This document shows, one piece after another, positions 52,152 through 61,272 of a stretch of DNA of 64,000 nucleotides; position 1 is the first letter of the stretch, and each line of letters starts with the position of its first letter. The DNA comes from Catonella sp963545085 (GTDB lineage Bacteria; Bacillota; Clostridia; Lachnospirales; Lachnospiraceae): the NCBI GenBank assembly GCA_963545085.1, contig CAUUHV010000006.1, positions 15,083 through 79,082 of the forward strand, in the 5' to 3' direction. The position numbers and the translations under genes were made by a program. The notes under the pieces were generated by a model. It was not told the origin of the DNA. It searched no databases and saw only the letters and a program-made list of their open reading frames with translations.

Positions 52152-53747
52152 ATGGAAAAAATATTATTCAGTATATACAAGCTCTTAAACAGCACACCGG
52201 CAGGAAGGATAATTATAGGGAAAACGGAATTTGAGGTCATAAGATACTTGCCGTTTGATGATTACGGAACAGGAATAAAGACGATGAGCGTATTTTTAAT
52301 AAATGTTTTAAAGTCACTCTGTATGTTCCTTGCGGCAATTTTGATAGCGGGATTTGATATAAAGTATTTTTTAACAGCTGTTTTTGCTTCAGTCGCCTTG
52401 TATAAGGACAGCTTCGTAAAATGGCGGAGAGTACATGAAATCAAGATACTTAAACAACTTTCGGAGTTTATCGGAGAGCTCAGACATGAGTATTACAGAA
52501 ATGAAGATGTGGAGGAAGCTTTCTCGGCGGCGTTTTCAGCGAGCGGGGAGGAATTAAAGCTTCATTTAGGAATAATAGAGGAGAGCTTCGGTACTGACAA
52601 AATGCCTGAAAAATACAGATTATCGGTACCGACAAGGTTTTTGACAGCGTTTATTTCAATTTGCAGATGTACTATAAAATATGGAGATGAGAATATGACA
52701 TTTACGGATAATATAGACGAGCTGCAAAAAAATATAGATGTGGAGATTTTAAAAGCGGATAAAGAAAGCTTTGTATTTAATATGGCGTTCGGAATTATAA
52801 TACTGCCTGTGCTGTGCCTGCCTGTTATGGAAAGATGGGCGGTTTCACAGGTGGGAGAGCTGTCGACATTTTATAATGATTACAGGGGAAGTTTTGTAAG
52901 AGGAGCGGTTATTTTTATTACATCATTGATGATAATGTTTTTTGAATCAATGCAGAAAGTAAGACATGAGGAAATAACCCCGCTCCTGTCATATATTGCA
53001 AACTTTCGACCTATAAACAAAAGTTTGAAGATAATATTTGAAAATCGTTTTTTTACCGATAAAAGAACAATAGAAATTTTCAAAAAGTATTTTCCGGAAA
53101 AATCATATATGAATTTTCTGATAATTAGAGCTATCTGTTTCTTTCTTTTACCGGCGGTATGGATTTATATGAGTATAAAATGGAGATTTTCTTTAATACT
53201 GTATCCTATATGCTTTCCGGCAGCCTTTCTTGCAAGTTATATTCCTTATGCTTTTTTAGCAGCCGACGGATTGTTTTATGAATCGGAGCTTGAGGAGGAA
53301 ATTTCGCAGATAAGAATTTTGGTTTCATCCTTATCAAGAGCTTCCGGAATGACAGCGGAAGAAATCCTTTTGTGGACGGAAGACTTCGCGCATTATCTTA
53401 GAGAACCCGTATCAAGGTGTTTGGACAGTATAGGGAGCGATGAGGAAGCGGCATTTGCGGAAATGAGGGAAAACTTTAAAGGAAGCGGTTTTATCAATAT
53501 AATAGACAGCTTGGCGGCAGGTGACAAGATAGGACTTAAAGAGGCGTTTAAGGGATTACATTCGAGAAGGGATTATTACGGGGCTAAAAGAAGGCAGGAA
53601 CAGGATATTACAGTAAGAAAAAAGGAGGCTATTCTTAATACATTTATGTATCTTCCTTTTATGGCGGCAACAGCCGTATATATGATATGCCCGTTTTTAT
53701 ATACAAGTATAAGTAATTTGTTAAGGATCAGTGAAAATTTTAAATAG
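52152..53747 (+). CDS. TadB/TadC-like membrane platform protein
   Basis: The 531-residue protein has hydrophobic pairs at residues about 38-75, 215-265, 320-370 and 500-525, with two cytosolic helical domains of T2SSF type (LKQLSEFIGELRHEYYRNED, and ISQIRILVSSLSRASGMTAE). It looks like a fusion or duplication covering the roles of TadB and TadC, the inner-membrane platform that meets CpaF. Similarity is by architecture and helix patterns and not by a hallmark motif. The gene follows cpaF by one base. Confidence 0.7.
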   Translation: MEKILFSIYKLLNSTPAGRIIIGKTEFEVIRYLPFDDYGTGIKTMSVFLINVLKSLCMFLAAILIAGFDIKYFLTAVFASVALYKDSFVKWRRVHEIKILKQLSEFIGELRHEYYRNEDVEEAFSAAFSASGEELKLHLGIIEESFGTDKMPEKYRLSVPTRFLTAFISICRCTIKYGDENMTFTDNIDELQKNIDVEILKADKESFVFNMAFGIIILPVLCLPVMERWAVSQVGELSTFYNDYRGSFVRGAVIFITSLMIMFFESMQKVRHEEITPLLSYIANFRPINKSLKIIFENRFFTDKRTIEIFKKYFPEKSYMNFLIIRAICFFLLPAVWIYMSIKWRFSLILYPICFPAAFLASYIPYAFLAADGLFYESELEEEISQIRILVSSLSRASGMTAEEILLWTEDFAHYLREPVSRCLDSIGSDEEAAFAEMRENFKGSGFINIIDSLAAGDKIGLKEAFKGLHSRRDYYGAKRRQEQDITVRKKEAILNTFMYLPFMAATAVYMICPFLYTSISNLLRISENFK

Positions 53748-53767
53748 TAAAAAAACCGGAGGAAAAA

Positions 53768-54175
53768 ATGAGCAACGGACTTAAAGGACTTACTTTGGCG
53801 GCAGGAGTTATTATAACCTGTATAGTTATCAGCATAGCGTTTTTTGTAACAAGGGAGGCTAAAGATATTGCTGCGCAGGGAATAGGGCAGATGGGTGAGT
53901 ATACCACGGAAATGGCTAACGGAGGAGTGGAATTTTATAACGGTTTAACTATGTCCGGAAATGAGGTTATACGAACGGCAAAAAGACTCGGAGGAAAAAC
54001 AGATATTTATATAGTTACAAATGATATTAAAGCTAATTATCCTGAAGGGAAAAGGGCTGAAAGTATTTCATGGCTTACCGCCAATGTATATCAGTACGGT
54101 AATTTTCTGGGGAAGGTAAAGTATAATGAGGACGGCAGCGTAAACAGACTTACCTTTGTGCAACAGAATCATTGA
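53768..54175 (+). CDS. Pilin-like small protein 1 of the Tad-like cluster
   Basis: The 135-residue protein starts with GLKGLTLAAGVIITCIVISI, a single N-terminal TM helix directly after a short polar leader, then a soluble domain with FYNGLTMSGNEVIRTAKR and strands. The layout is that of a pilin or pseudopilin, but no canonical prepilin peptidase site is obvious. It is a paralogue of the protein at 55343: both share KxLTxAAGxxITCxxIS and SGxEVI or SGAELI. GGAGG before the ATG. Confidence 0.65.
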   Translation: MSNGLKGLTLAAGVIITCIVISIAFFVTREAKDIAAQGIGQMGEYTTEMANGGVEFYNGLTMSGNEVIRTAKRLGGKTDIYIVTNDIKANYPEGKRAESISWLTANVYQYGNFLGKVKYNEDGSVNRLTFVQQNH

Positions 54176-54181
54176 GGTTTT

Positions 54182-54322
54182 ATGAATAAGATGATTAGAA
54201 TTTTCGAGTATGCGGCGGCTTCTATTCTTTTTGCGGCGGCAATAGGGCTTGTTTTAATTTATGAGGACTATTTTATACGAGTATATGAGGCTTTGGAATT
54301 GGAGCTTTTATGGAAGCGTTAG
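54182..54322 (+). CDS. 46-residue single-TM protein in the Tad-like cluster
   Basis: A short frame with TGAGG upstream, starting six bases after the previous gene and overlapping the next by 13 bases. The product is a hydrophobic helix (FEYAAASILFAAAIGLVLIY) followed by an acidic tail ending LLWKR. Tight packing in the operon supports it as real. It could be a small pilin-like or Flp-like subunit; that is inference. Confidence 0.55.
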   Translation: MNKMIRIFEYAAASILFAAAIGLVLIYEDYFIRVYEALELELLWKR

Positions 54323-54786
54323 GAAAGATTTGGAGTATAATTATCTGCTTTGTATTGATTTTTTTATGTCCGATTTATTTGGCGGAGGAAAGAAAAGCGG
54401 CACTTGAAGATATAATGGCGGTTTCATGTGCGGATACCTTTTTGGATAATTTAAGGTACAGCGGATATATAGATAAGGACGGGTTGGAGAGTTTTATCAA
54501 AAGCCTTACGGTTTTGGCTGATGGAAAAAAAGTGACTCTAAGGCACAAAAGGAGAGCGATAAGACCGATTTTTAAAAATGGGAAACCTGTTGATACGGAA
54601 GAATTTTATATAGAAATAGATTATGAGGAAATAAAAAGAAAGCTGTCCGAAAACGGAAGATACAGGTTTGCAATCGGAGATGAGGTTAATCTTGTCATGA
54701 CCGACAAGAAAAGAATATTTACCTTATTTCCCGGACAAAATATAGAGCTTGGCGGGATGGTGGAAAATGAATATATCAAGGATTAG
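54310..54786 (+). CDS. TadE/TadF-like single-TM protein
   Basis: The 158-residue protein has one N-terminal TM helix (IWSIIICFVLIFLCPIYLA) and an extracellular domain with alternating strands and helices (DTFLDNLRYSGYIDKDGLES, then FYIEIDYEEIKRKL). This resembles the minor-pilin-like proteins of Clostridial Tad loci. It overlaps both neighbours. No peptidase site is seen. Confidence 0.6.
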   Translation: MEALGKIWSIIICFVLIFLCPIYLAEERKAALEDIMAVSCADTFLDNLRYSGYIDKDGLESFIKSLTVLADGKKVTLRHKRRAIRPIFKNGKPVDTEEFYIEIDYEEIKRKLSENGRYRFAIGDEVNLVMTDKKRIFTLFPGQNIELGGMVENEYIKD

Positions 54787-55321
54787 CGTTATAGTTTCAT
54801 TTATAGTTTTTGTTCTTACGGTTTTAAGTTTTATAAAAATAAATGAATATGAAATCATATTAGTAAAAAATATCGTTGAAAAGGAAAATGTAATAAATGC
54901 CGTTAAATCGGGAGCAAGTGACGTACAGGACGATTTCAGAAGAGGGAGAAACGATATAATAAAAAAACATGCCGAAAAAAAGCTTTTTAATGTTCTGTAT
55001 GAAGCCGGCGGAGCCGATATTGGAGCGGAAAAGAAGGAAATAAGCTCCCTTGTGTCAAATAAAATCGAAGGAGAAAAAATAGAAGGATTAAAAAGAAATC
55101 ATCTTGACAATATAAGAAGGATAAGAGGAAAGATATACTCTTGCGCTAAAAATACGGAAAGGATTTATTTTTACGCTTATAAAGGAAAATATCACAGACT
55201 TAAATGTATCAAGCTTTTAAATATAACGGATAAAACGGAGCTGTTTTCATCCATGGAGGCGGCGGCACTTTCGGGATATTATCCATGCGAAAAATGTATT
55301 TTGGACGGAAACGGGGCTTAG
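54767..55321 (+). CDS. Single-TM protein with Ada-like zinc motif, Tad-like cluster
   Basis: A 184-residue protein with an N-terminal TM helix (ISVIVSFIVFVLTVLSFIKI), a helical middle and a C-terminal motif YHRLKCIKLL then YYPCEKCI. The spacing YHxxxC..A..GYxPCxxC is the metal-binding pattern seen in Ada-type and related small zinc domains, here predicted to lie outside the membrane. The ATG at 54767 overlaps the previous gene by 20 bases; a TTG 18 bases earlier is possible. Function unknown. Confidence 0.6.
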   Translation: MNISRISVIVSFIVFVLTVLSFIKINEYEIILVKNIVEKENVINAVKSGASDVQDDFRRGRNDIIKKHAEKKLFNVLYEAGGADIGAEKKEISSLVSNKIEGEKIEGLKRNHLDNIRRIRGKIYSCAKNTERIYFYAYKGKYHRLKCIKLLNITDKTELFSSMEAAALSGYYPCEKCILDGNGA

Positions 55322-55342
55322 AGAGAAAAACGGGAGGGAATA

Positions 55343-55756
55343 TTGGAAAATTCGTTAAAAACACTTACTATGGCGGCAGGAATTTTTATAACCTGTGTGC
55401 TTATAAGCTTCAGCCTGTTTTTGCTAAGGGAGGGGATGGGTTTGGGGAGAACATTCGCGGAAAATATAGTCGAAGATAAAAAGGCGTACGGGGAATATAA
55501 GTGGACAAAATATGAGATGGACAGGGTTAGCGGAGCTGAACTTATAAATGTGATAGGGAGGTATCAGGATGAGCTTTATATAAGCGTTTCAAACACATAC
55601 GGTGTCATGACCTATTCAAAAAGTAATAAGTTTAAAATATCGGATAATATAAGTACGGCAAGCTTTTATATAGAGCCTTATGATGATTACATAGGAGAAA
55701 TTGTAAGGGGAGGAAATGATGGAATTATCGGCATGAAATTTAAAAAGGTAAAATAG
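55343..55756 (+). CDS. Pilin-like small protein 2 of the Tad-like cluster
   Basis: The 137-residue paralogue of the protein at 53768 begins NSLKTLTMAAGIFITCVLIS with one TM helix, then a soluble domain including DRVSGAELINVIGRYQDELY and a strand-rich tail. GGGAGG at 55332-55337 supports the TTG start at 55343. Two related but diverged pilin-like genes in one operon suggest a major and a minor subunit or a heterodimer. Confidence 0.62.
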   Translation: MENSLKTLTMAAGIFITCVLISFSLFLLREGMGLGRTFAENIVEDKKAYGEYKWTKYEMDRVSGAELINVIGRYQDELYISVSNTYGVMTYSKSNKFKISDNISTASFYIEPYDDYIGEIVRGGNDGIIGMKFKKVK

Positions 55757-55803
55757 TTTTTGGGAGAGAACAATACAGCTTTAACCATTTAAGCGGGGAT
55801 TTT

Positions 55804-58800
55804 ATGGAAAAGAAGGTCTTTACAAATACTGTTTTCATAGGAATATTTTTATTTGTTTTTTTCTTGTTTTCGGGGAAAGTGTATGCGGAAACGGAACTTA
55901 AAGTAAATGAAAACGGAGATATTATTTGGACGGCAAAAAGCAGGAAAGCGACTTCCGGAATAAGATGGCAGACACAGGGATATTATATATTTACGGAGCC
56001 GAGCGGGAAATTTTTCGGGAGACCTCTTGAAACGGGTAATCCTTATGCGACAATATATGTCGATGACAGATATGTAAGCGTGATTTCCGAAAAGACAGTA
56101 GACGGAATTTATGAAACGGAGGTGAAGTTAAAAGGTGAATATATAAAAGAGAAGATAATAGAAAACAGGAAATTGTACAGTAAGTTTATTGAAAATGCCG
56201 TTAACGGGAAAAAGAAGATATATTTGAACTCCTTTTTTGAAACATACAGTGTTGTGACGGATAGTCAAATAAAAAACAAGATAAAATATTTGTATGAGCA
56301 AAGAACGCCGGAAGAGAGATTAAAAGGAGATAAGTATGTCTATATAGACGGTGTTAAATATGATTATGATAAGAAACACGATGTGGCTAAGCGAATAAGA
56401 AAAAACAGAATTTCAACATTAAGCGGCATAGAAAATGCTGAAGCATGGTCGAATATCTATGGTCAATGGAGCAATAATGAGTATTATGACCATGAAGTTG
56501 AATATAATATAAGAGCAAATGCCGTAATCAGATATGTGGATAAGCGAGATGAGGTAATAGGGAGGAAAACCGATAAAAAATGGGATAAACGCAGTAAAAT
56601 AAAAGAGGTTTTAAATGACGGAGAAAAAGTGCTTAATCCGCATTTTGAATATCAAAATTATAAAGATAAAAGGCCTTTTATAAATAACGAAAAAAAATAT
56701 GTGGGAGATACTGCAAAAATAAGCCTTCCCAAAATTCTGACAATTGAAAAAGGAGGGAAAGAGGTAAAATATAAGCTTGTAAGAAGCTATATAAAGGATA
56801 AGGAAAAAGGGAATAAAAAGAATATAAAAAAAGGAAAAAAGGCTGATACGAGAAAATTCACTTTAGGGCTTAAGGATTTACTTGTTTACGGAGAATATGA
56901 ACCTGATGAACCGCTGCCTGAGGATAAGAACAGTTTGATACGAGGGAGCTTTAACGAGCCGGAAGCTGTCGCCAGAATAAGATCGGGAACTTTGCAAGGC
57001 TCAGAATTTGATATAGAAAAAGGAATACCGGTTACGGAAAGTTATTTTAAGCAGGTGAAAACGGATTCATATCTTTTGAATTATATATTTAAGAAGATTG
57101 AAGGAACTAAAAAATACAGGATACAAAGCAGAATAACATGGAATCTTTCATGGACTGTAATCGTAGGAACGGGAAAAGACGCAAAACCTGTACAAATGAC
57201 GGCTAAGAGGAGTGTTATTTATAAAAACACGGTAAAAAGAAAGTTTTCATATTGGATTGTGGAATTATTTGAAGTCTATAATCTTGACGGAGCCGTTCTT
57301 AATAATGAAGCAATTCCGGATACCGGAGTAAAGATGCTTCCGAGAGGATATCTGCCGCCTGTAGTTAATGCCGATGTAAATAAATCGGAGAGTTTTCATT
57401 TAAGAGCACCTGAAGAAAGTTTAAGAGTGATAGATTTGGGGCAAAGAAGCGCATCGGGAATGACACCGCCGGATTATGATCCTGTTTATGAGGTTGAAGC
57501 TATAGTAGGAGAGCCTTTTGTTAAGAATGACAGTCTGATTTTTAACGGAAAGGTGATAATGGACGGAACGGAGATGAGGGGCAGCACTAAAGAGCCGGCA
57601 AGACCTGAAACGAATGGAAGTACTATCGGAGATGATGTTTTGTATGAATTCGGAAAGAGGATTGAGAGCTTTATACGAAACGGAGATTATGAAAGTACAG
57701 GAAGTGTTTTTTATGTGCTGAACAGGAGAATAGGTGAAAAAGGAGAGGATAATCTTGAGTTTTACATAGAAAACATAAATCCGGTAAAGGTACATACTCC
57801 GATAATTTGCGATTATAGAATAGATGACGCGAGAGAATGGTGTCAGTTAATAAAACCGGATTTAAGCAGATATCAGCTTGTGCTGACCAAAAGCTTTATG
57901 ATTGATGTAATTACGGCGGGAAGTCATCTTAATATACCGGGCTACGGGCACAGAGATTATGTTAAATATGTTAAAAAGAAAGAAATAGTTTTTCCGTTTG
58001 ATGTGGTGTGTAACGGAAGGATTTACAGAGCGGAAACGGCGGTGCCTGTCTTTAATAATACCGAGTTTTCTCTGCCCGCTTATGTGAAAGAAGGTAAATA
58101 TGACATAAAACTGAAGTCATATGCGCTTAATTCGCACGGAGAGGAGGACGGAGAGGAAAATTACGCGAATTTATATGAGGGAAACTATATAGCGGTAAAT
58201 ACCATTTTCGTAGAGATAAGCGGGAGACTTATTGATTTGACTCTTGCAAAGATAAAGAATACGTCGGTTTGGGAGAAAGAGTTTGATAAAGGAGAATTTA
58301 AGAATGGAGTAAGACTTGATACCTTGCCGTTAATAGAGGGAGATCATCCTAAATATTTGAATGAAGGCGGCTTTAAAAAAGGATATGCGGTAAAAATAGA
58401 AATTACGACAATAGGAGAATACTATAAAGAACCTTACGGTGTGGGTTTTGATTTTGAGTTTTATATATATGACGAAAGCTTTAAAAACAGAAAGGCCGTA
58501 GATGTATATTATGAAGCTTATTCGGAGAGGACGGGAGAGTATTTGGGGTTGGTAAAGGTAGGAAGCGGTAAAGACAGGAAAAATATCCACTATTATGAAG
58601 AAAAAATACCTTTATTTACTTATGACAGGCTATTGTTGCCAAATACCATGCTCGCCGTCGGCAGTAAGGAGAATATTCAGAGATGGAGAGGTGAGTATAC
58701 CTTGCCGGAAAAGATTTATGTGTGTGAAAAGGGTTTTCCGCTTGAAAAATTTATGAAATCGAATATGGCGCTGTATTTTAATGAAGCTTTTTGGATAAAA

Positions 58801-59046
58801 AAAGGAAATCTTGCAGTATCAGCGGACATTTATACAATGAAAGGAGGAGAAAGGATTTTAAGCTATATAAATAGTGAAAATTCATTAAAGGGTTTTTTAA
58901 ATAACTGGGCTTATGAAACGAGAAACAGGAGAAAGTATACAAGAACCGGAGAAAAAGCGGAATTTAAGGATGGAGAATTTTTGGTCTATAATCTTAAAAA
59001 ATCAATTTGGCAGGAGAGGAGGGCTGAGGTAAAGCTCTTAAACTGA
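55804..59046 (+). CDS. Large secreted protein of the Tad-like cluster (DUF5704-like)
   Basis: The 1080-residue protein has a signal peptide (VFIGIFLFVFFLFSGKVYA) and a long strand-rich, Lys/Tyr-rich mature part without obvious repeats, LPxTG motif or C-terminal TM helix. The first mature segment (TSGIRWQTQGYYIFTEPSG) resembles DUF5704 proteins of Firmicutes, recalled with moderate certainty. It is the last gene of the cluster, 47 bases after the second pilin-like gene, and may be the exported adhesin or tip of the machine. Substrate binding is unknown. Confidence 0.65.
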   Translation: MEKKVFTNTVFIGIFLFVFFLFSGKVYAETELKVNENGDIIWTAKSRKATSGIRWQTQGYYIFTEPSGKFFGRPLETGNPYATIYVDDRYVSVISEKTVDGIYETEVKLKGEYIKEKIIENRKLYSKFIENAVNGKKKIYLNSFFETYSVVTDSQIKNKIKYLYEQRTPEERLKGDKYVYIDGVKYDYDKKHDVAKRIRKNRISTLSGIENAEAWSNIYGQWSNNEYYDHEVEYNIRANAVIRYVDKRDEVIGRKTDKKWDKRSKIKEVLNDGEKVLNPHFEYQNYKDKRPFINNEKKYVGDTAKISLPKILTIEKGGKEVKYKLVRSYIKDKEKGNKKNIKKGKKADTRKFTLGLKDLLVYGEYEPDEPLPEDKNSLIRGSFNEPEAVARIRSGTLQGSEFDIEKGIPVTESYFKQVKTDSYLLNYIFKKIEGTKKYRIQSRITWNLSWTVIVGTGKDAKPVQMTAKRSVIYKNTVKRKFSYWIVELFEVYNLDGAVLNNEAIPDTGVKMLPRGYLPPVVNADVNKSESFHLRAPEESLRVIDLGQRSASGMTPPDYDPVYEVEAIVGEPFVKNDSLIFNGKVIMDGTEMRGSTKEPARPETNGSTIGDDVLYEFGKRIESFIRNGDYESTGSVFYVLNRRIGEKGEDNLEFYIENINPVKVHTPIICDYRIDDAREWCQLIKPDLSRYQLVLTKSFMIDVITAGSHLNIPGYGHRDYVKYVKKKEIVFPFDVVCNGRIYRAETAVPVFNNTEFSLPAYVKEGKYDIKLKSYALNSHGEEDGEENYANLYEGNYIAVNTIFVEISGRLIDLTLAKIKNTSVWEKEFDKGEFKNGVRLDTLPLIEGDHPKYLNEGGFKKGYAVKIEITTIGEYYKEPYGVGFDFEFYIYDESFKNRKAVDVYYEAYSERTGEYLGLVKVGSGKDRKNIHYYEEKIPLFTYDRLLLPNTMLAVGSKENIQRWRGEYTLPEKIYVCEKGFPLEKFMKSNMALYFNEAFWIKKGNLAVSADIYTMKGGERILSYINSENSLKGFLNNWAYETRNRRKYTRTGEKAEFKDGEFLVYNLKKSIWQERRAEVKLLN

Positions 59047-59117
59047 TATTAAGTTCGCGTGTTGACAAAAAAGCCGCATAAATATAGACTGGGAATAAAA
59101 AAGGGTATGGTAAAAAT

Positions 59118-60212
59118 ATGAAAAAAATTGGATTTATAGGATTCGGTCTTATAGGCGGTTCTTTGGCAAAAATCTGGCATAAAAATCATACCGACTATGT
59201 TATGATAGCGTACAGCAGGAAAAGAGCTCCGTCTGCGGAACTTTTGCAGGCAAAAGAGGACGGAGTAATAGCGGACATTGCATTCTCTCTTTCGAATTTC
59301 TCGGATTGTAACATTATTTTTCTTTGTGCGCCCGTACTTGCGAATATAGAGTATCTGGGGCTTTTAAAAGACATAATAAATAAAGAATGTGTAATTACCG
59401 ATGTAGGAAGTGTAAAAGGGCTTGTTTCAAAATATGCCGAGGAAAACGGACTTTTAAAAAATTTTATAGGCGGTCATCCTATGGCAGGCTCGGAAAAAAC
59501 CGGATATACAAACGCAGTACCTACACTGTTTGAAAATGCTTATTATATTTTGACACCTTTTAAAGAAACTCCCAAGGAGAATGTGGAAAGGCTGACGGAG
59601 TTAATCAAAGAAACAAAAGCCGTTCCGGTTATATTACCGGCAGACAAGCATGACTCGGCAACTGCGGCAATAAGCCATGTTCCTCATATAATAGCCTCAG
59701 CTCTTGTAAACTCGGTTGCCGCGGAGGATGAAAAGGACGGGACTATGGCTATGCTTGCCGCAGGAGGCTTCAGAGACGTTACGCGAATTGCCGCTTCGTC
59801 ACCGGAAATGTGGCGGGATATTTGCCTTTCAAACAGAAATAGTATATTAAGCTTTTTAGATATATATATTGATAAACTGGCGGAAATAAAAGATTTGGTT
59901 AGTTCTGAAAACAAAGAAGCGCTGTTTGAATTTTTTGAGAACAGTAAGGAATACAGAAGCTCTCTTCCGCTTAGAAGAAGTAATATGAATCTGTCGCATG
60001 AGATACTTCTGTATATACCGGATGAGCCGGGCTCGATTGCGATATTGGCGACAATACTTGCCTCGAAGGAGGTAAGCATAAAGAACATAGGAATAGCGCA
60101 TAATAGAGAATATTCGGAAGGAGTTTTAAGGATAGAGTTTTATGACAATGCATCTCTTGAAAAAGCAAAGGAGGCTCTTAGGGAGAGAAATTATAATATA
60201 TTTGAAAAGTGA
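59118..60212 (+). CDS. tyrA: Prephenate dehydrogenase with ACT domain
   Basis: TyrA oxidises prephenate to 4-hydroxyphenylpyruvate with NAD. The 364-residue protein has the Rossmann motif GFIGFGLIGGSLA, the active-site region HPMAGSEKTGYTNA and SHVPHIIASALVN, and a C-terminal ACT domain (YIPDEPGSIAILATILASKE) that usually mediates feedback by tyrosine. There is no fused chorismate mutase. A weak AAGGG lies upstream. No other aro genes are adjacent. Confidence 0.94.
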   Translation: MKKIGFIGFGLIGGSLAKIWHKNHTDYVMIAYSRKRAPSAELLQAKEDGVIADIAFSLSNFSDCNIIFLCAPVLANIEYLGLLKDIINKECVITDVGSVKGLVSKYAEENGLLKNFIGGHPMAGSEKTGYTNAVPTLFENAYYILTPFKETPKENVERLTELIKETKAVPVILPADKHDSATAAISHVPHIIASALVNSVAAEDEKDGTMAMLAAGGFRDVTRIAASSPEMWRDICLSNRNSILSFLDIYIDKLAEIKDLVSSENKEALFEFFENSKEYRSSLPLRRSNMNLSHEILLYIPDEPGSIAILATILASKEVSIKNIGIAHNREYSEGVLRIEFYDNASLEKAKEALRERNYNIFEK

Positions 60213-60243
60213 AATATCGGAATTTTTGAGGTATATATCTCTA

Positions 60244-61272
60244 TCACTCCCATGTAAATATTTTATTTCGGTCAACATGTTTGCATACCAGACTTATTAT
60301 AAATTCGGTAAGTTCTCTGTTTTGGGAGTTTCCGTAGGAGTAAACTCCGTTTTCAAGGAGATAAGGGTAATATAAAAGTGCGGAGTTTCCTCTTTTTTTT
60401 CTCATTCTTGACAGATAATCTTTTGAAACTCTGAAAGCGCCTACACTTATATCTTTGAGCCTGTCCGGTGTGATATTGTTAAATATTGTACTTATCATAT
60501 TACTGTAAGCGGTTTTGAAAGATTTTATTTTTAGTATGGGATCCAGGCATAGTCTTAGGCTCAAATTAAGCTCCGCTGCCACATTTATCGCCGAAAGTCT
60601 GCTTTTAAAGTCCGGGGTTCCGTGCTCAAATTTTTCAGCAATTTCTTGAGGGGAAAGAGTCCATGCGAGGATAAAATTTTGCGGTACGGATAAACCGTTT
60701 TCAATATATTTTTTTATTATGTTTATATTTGCGCTTTTGGTTCTGCATTCTACCGTTAAATTCGGTCTTGAAGCCGTAAATTCGATAAAGCGTTTCACAT
60801 ATCCGGTAAGACCCTCAAGTGCGAGCAGGTCGGTATCATAGGATATGCAGACATAGACGGGATGAAGTCTTAAAAGCTTGTCAAGTTCGAAAAATATATC
60901 TTCGATATTTACAAATATAACAATATTTGCGGAAGGATACATACCTGAAAGATAGCAGTATTCGCAGTCATAAAAACAGTTCATTACAAGTGAAGTATAG
61001 TAAAAGTAGTCATTTCCGAAATTCTCGCAAACGGGAGCGCCTTTATAGATAAGCGTACCTTCTTTTTTCGCTAAGATTAGAGAGGGGGCGTGTTTGGTGA
61101 GAAGCAGGCTTTGTCCTGAAGGGGTGAATATATCTTTATAATGATTTATTTCTATAATATTTGAACCTGAAAAACGGGTACAAATTGTCTTTGCTATGGA
61201 ATTTTCTTTAACTTTATTTTCAACATATATGTGTGAAAACGGTTTGCTAAGATAATTTTGCGGTAAGGACAT
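60244..61272 (-). CDS. SPL-family radical SAM protein
   Basis: The 342-residue protein resembles spore photoproduct lyase: the cluster motif CFYDCEYCYL (CxxxCxxC) near residue 105, then TNLAIF-like VFVNIEDIFFEL and ECRTKSANINII, features of SplB relatives. SplB reverses the thymine spore photoproduct, but members also occur in organisms that do not sporulate. It starts at the ATG at 61270-61272 with AAGGAA upstream, overlapping the preceding gene by 26 bases, so it is translationally coupled to it. Confidence 0.78.
   Translation of the reverse strand: MSLPQNYLSKPFSHIYVENKVKENSIAKTICTRFSGSNIIEINHYKDIFTPSGQSLLLTKHAPSLILAKKEGTLIYKGAPVCENFGNDYFYYTSLVMNCFYDCEYCYLSGMYPSANIVIFVNIEDIFFELDKLLRLHPVYVCISYDTDLLALEGLTGYVKRFIEFTASRPNLTVECRTKSANINIIKKYIENGLSVPQNFILAWTLSPQEIAEKFEHGTPDFKSRLSAINVAAELNLSLRLCLDPILKIKSFKTAYSNMISTIFNNITPDRLKDISVGAFRVSKDYLSRMRKKRGNSALLYYPYLLENGVYSYGNSQNRELTEFIISLVCKHVDRNKIFTWE

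Noticed and set aside
60244..61272. SPL-like gene as proof of a spore former
   Set aside because: SPL relatives occur in non-sporulating bacteria and no sporulation gene lies in the window.
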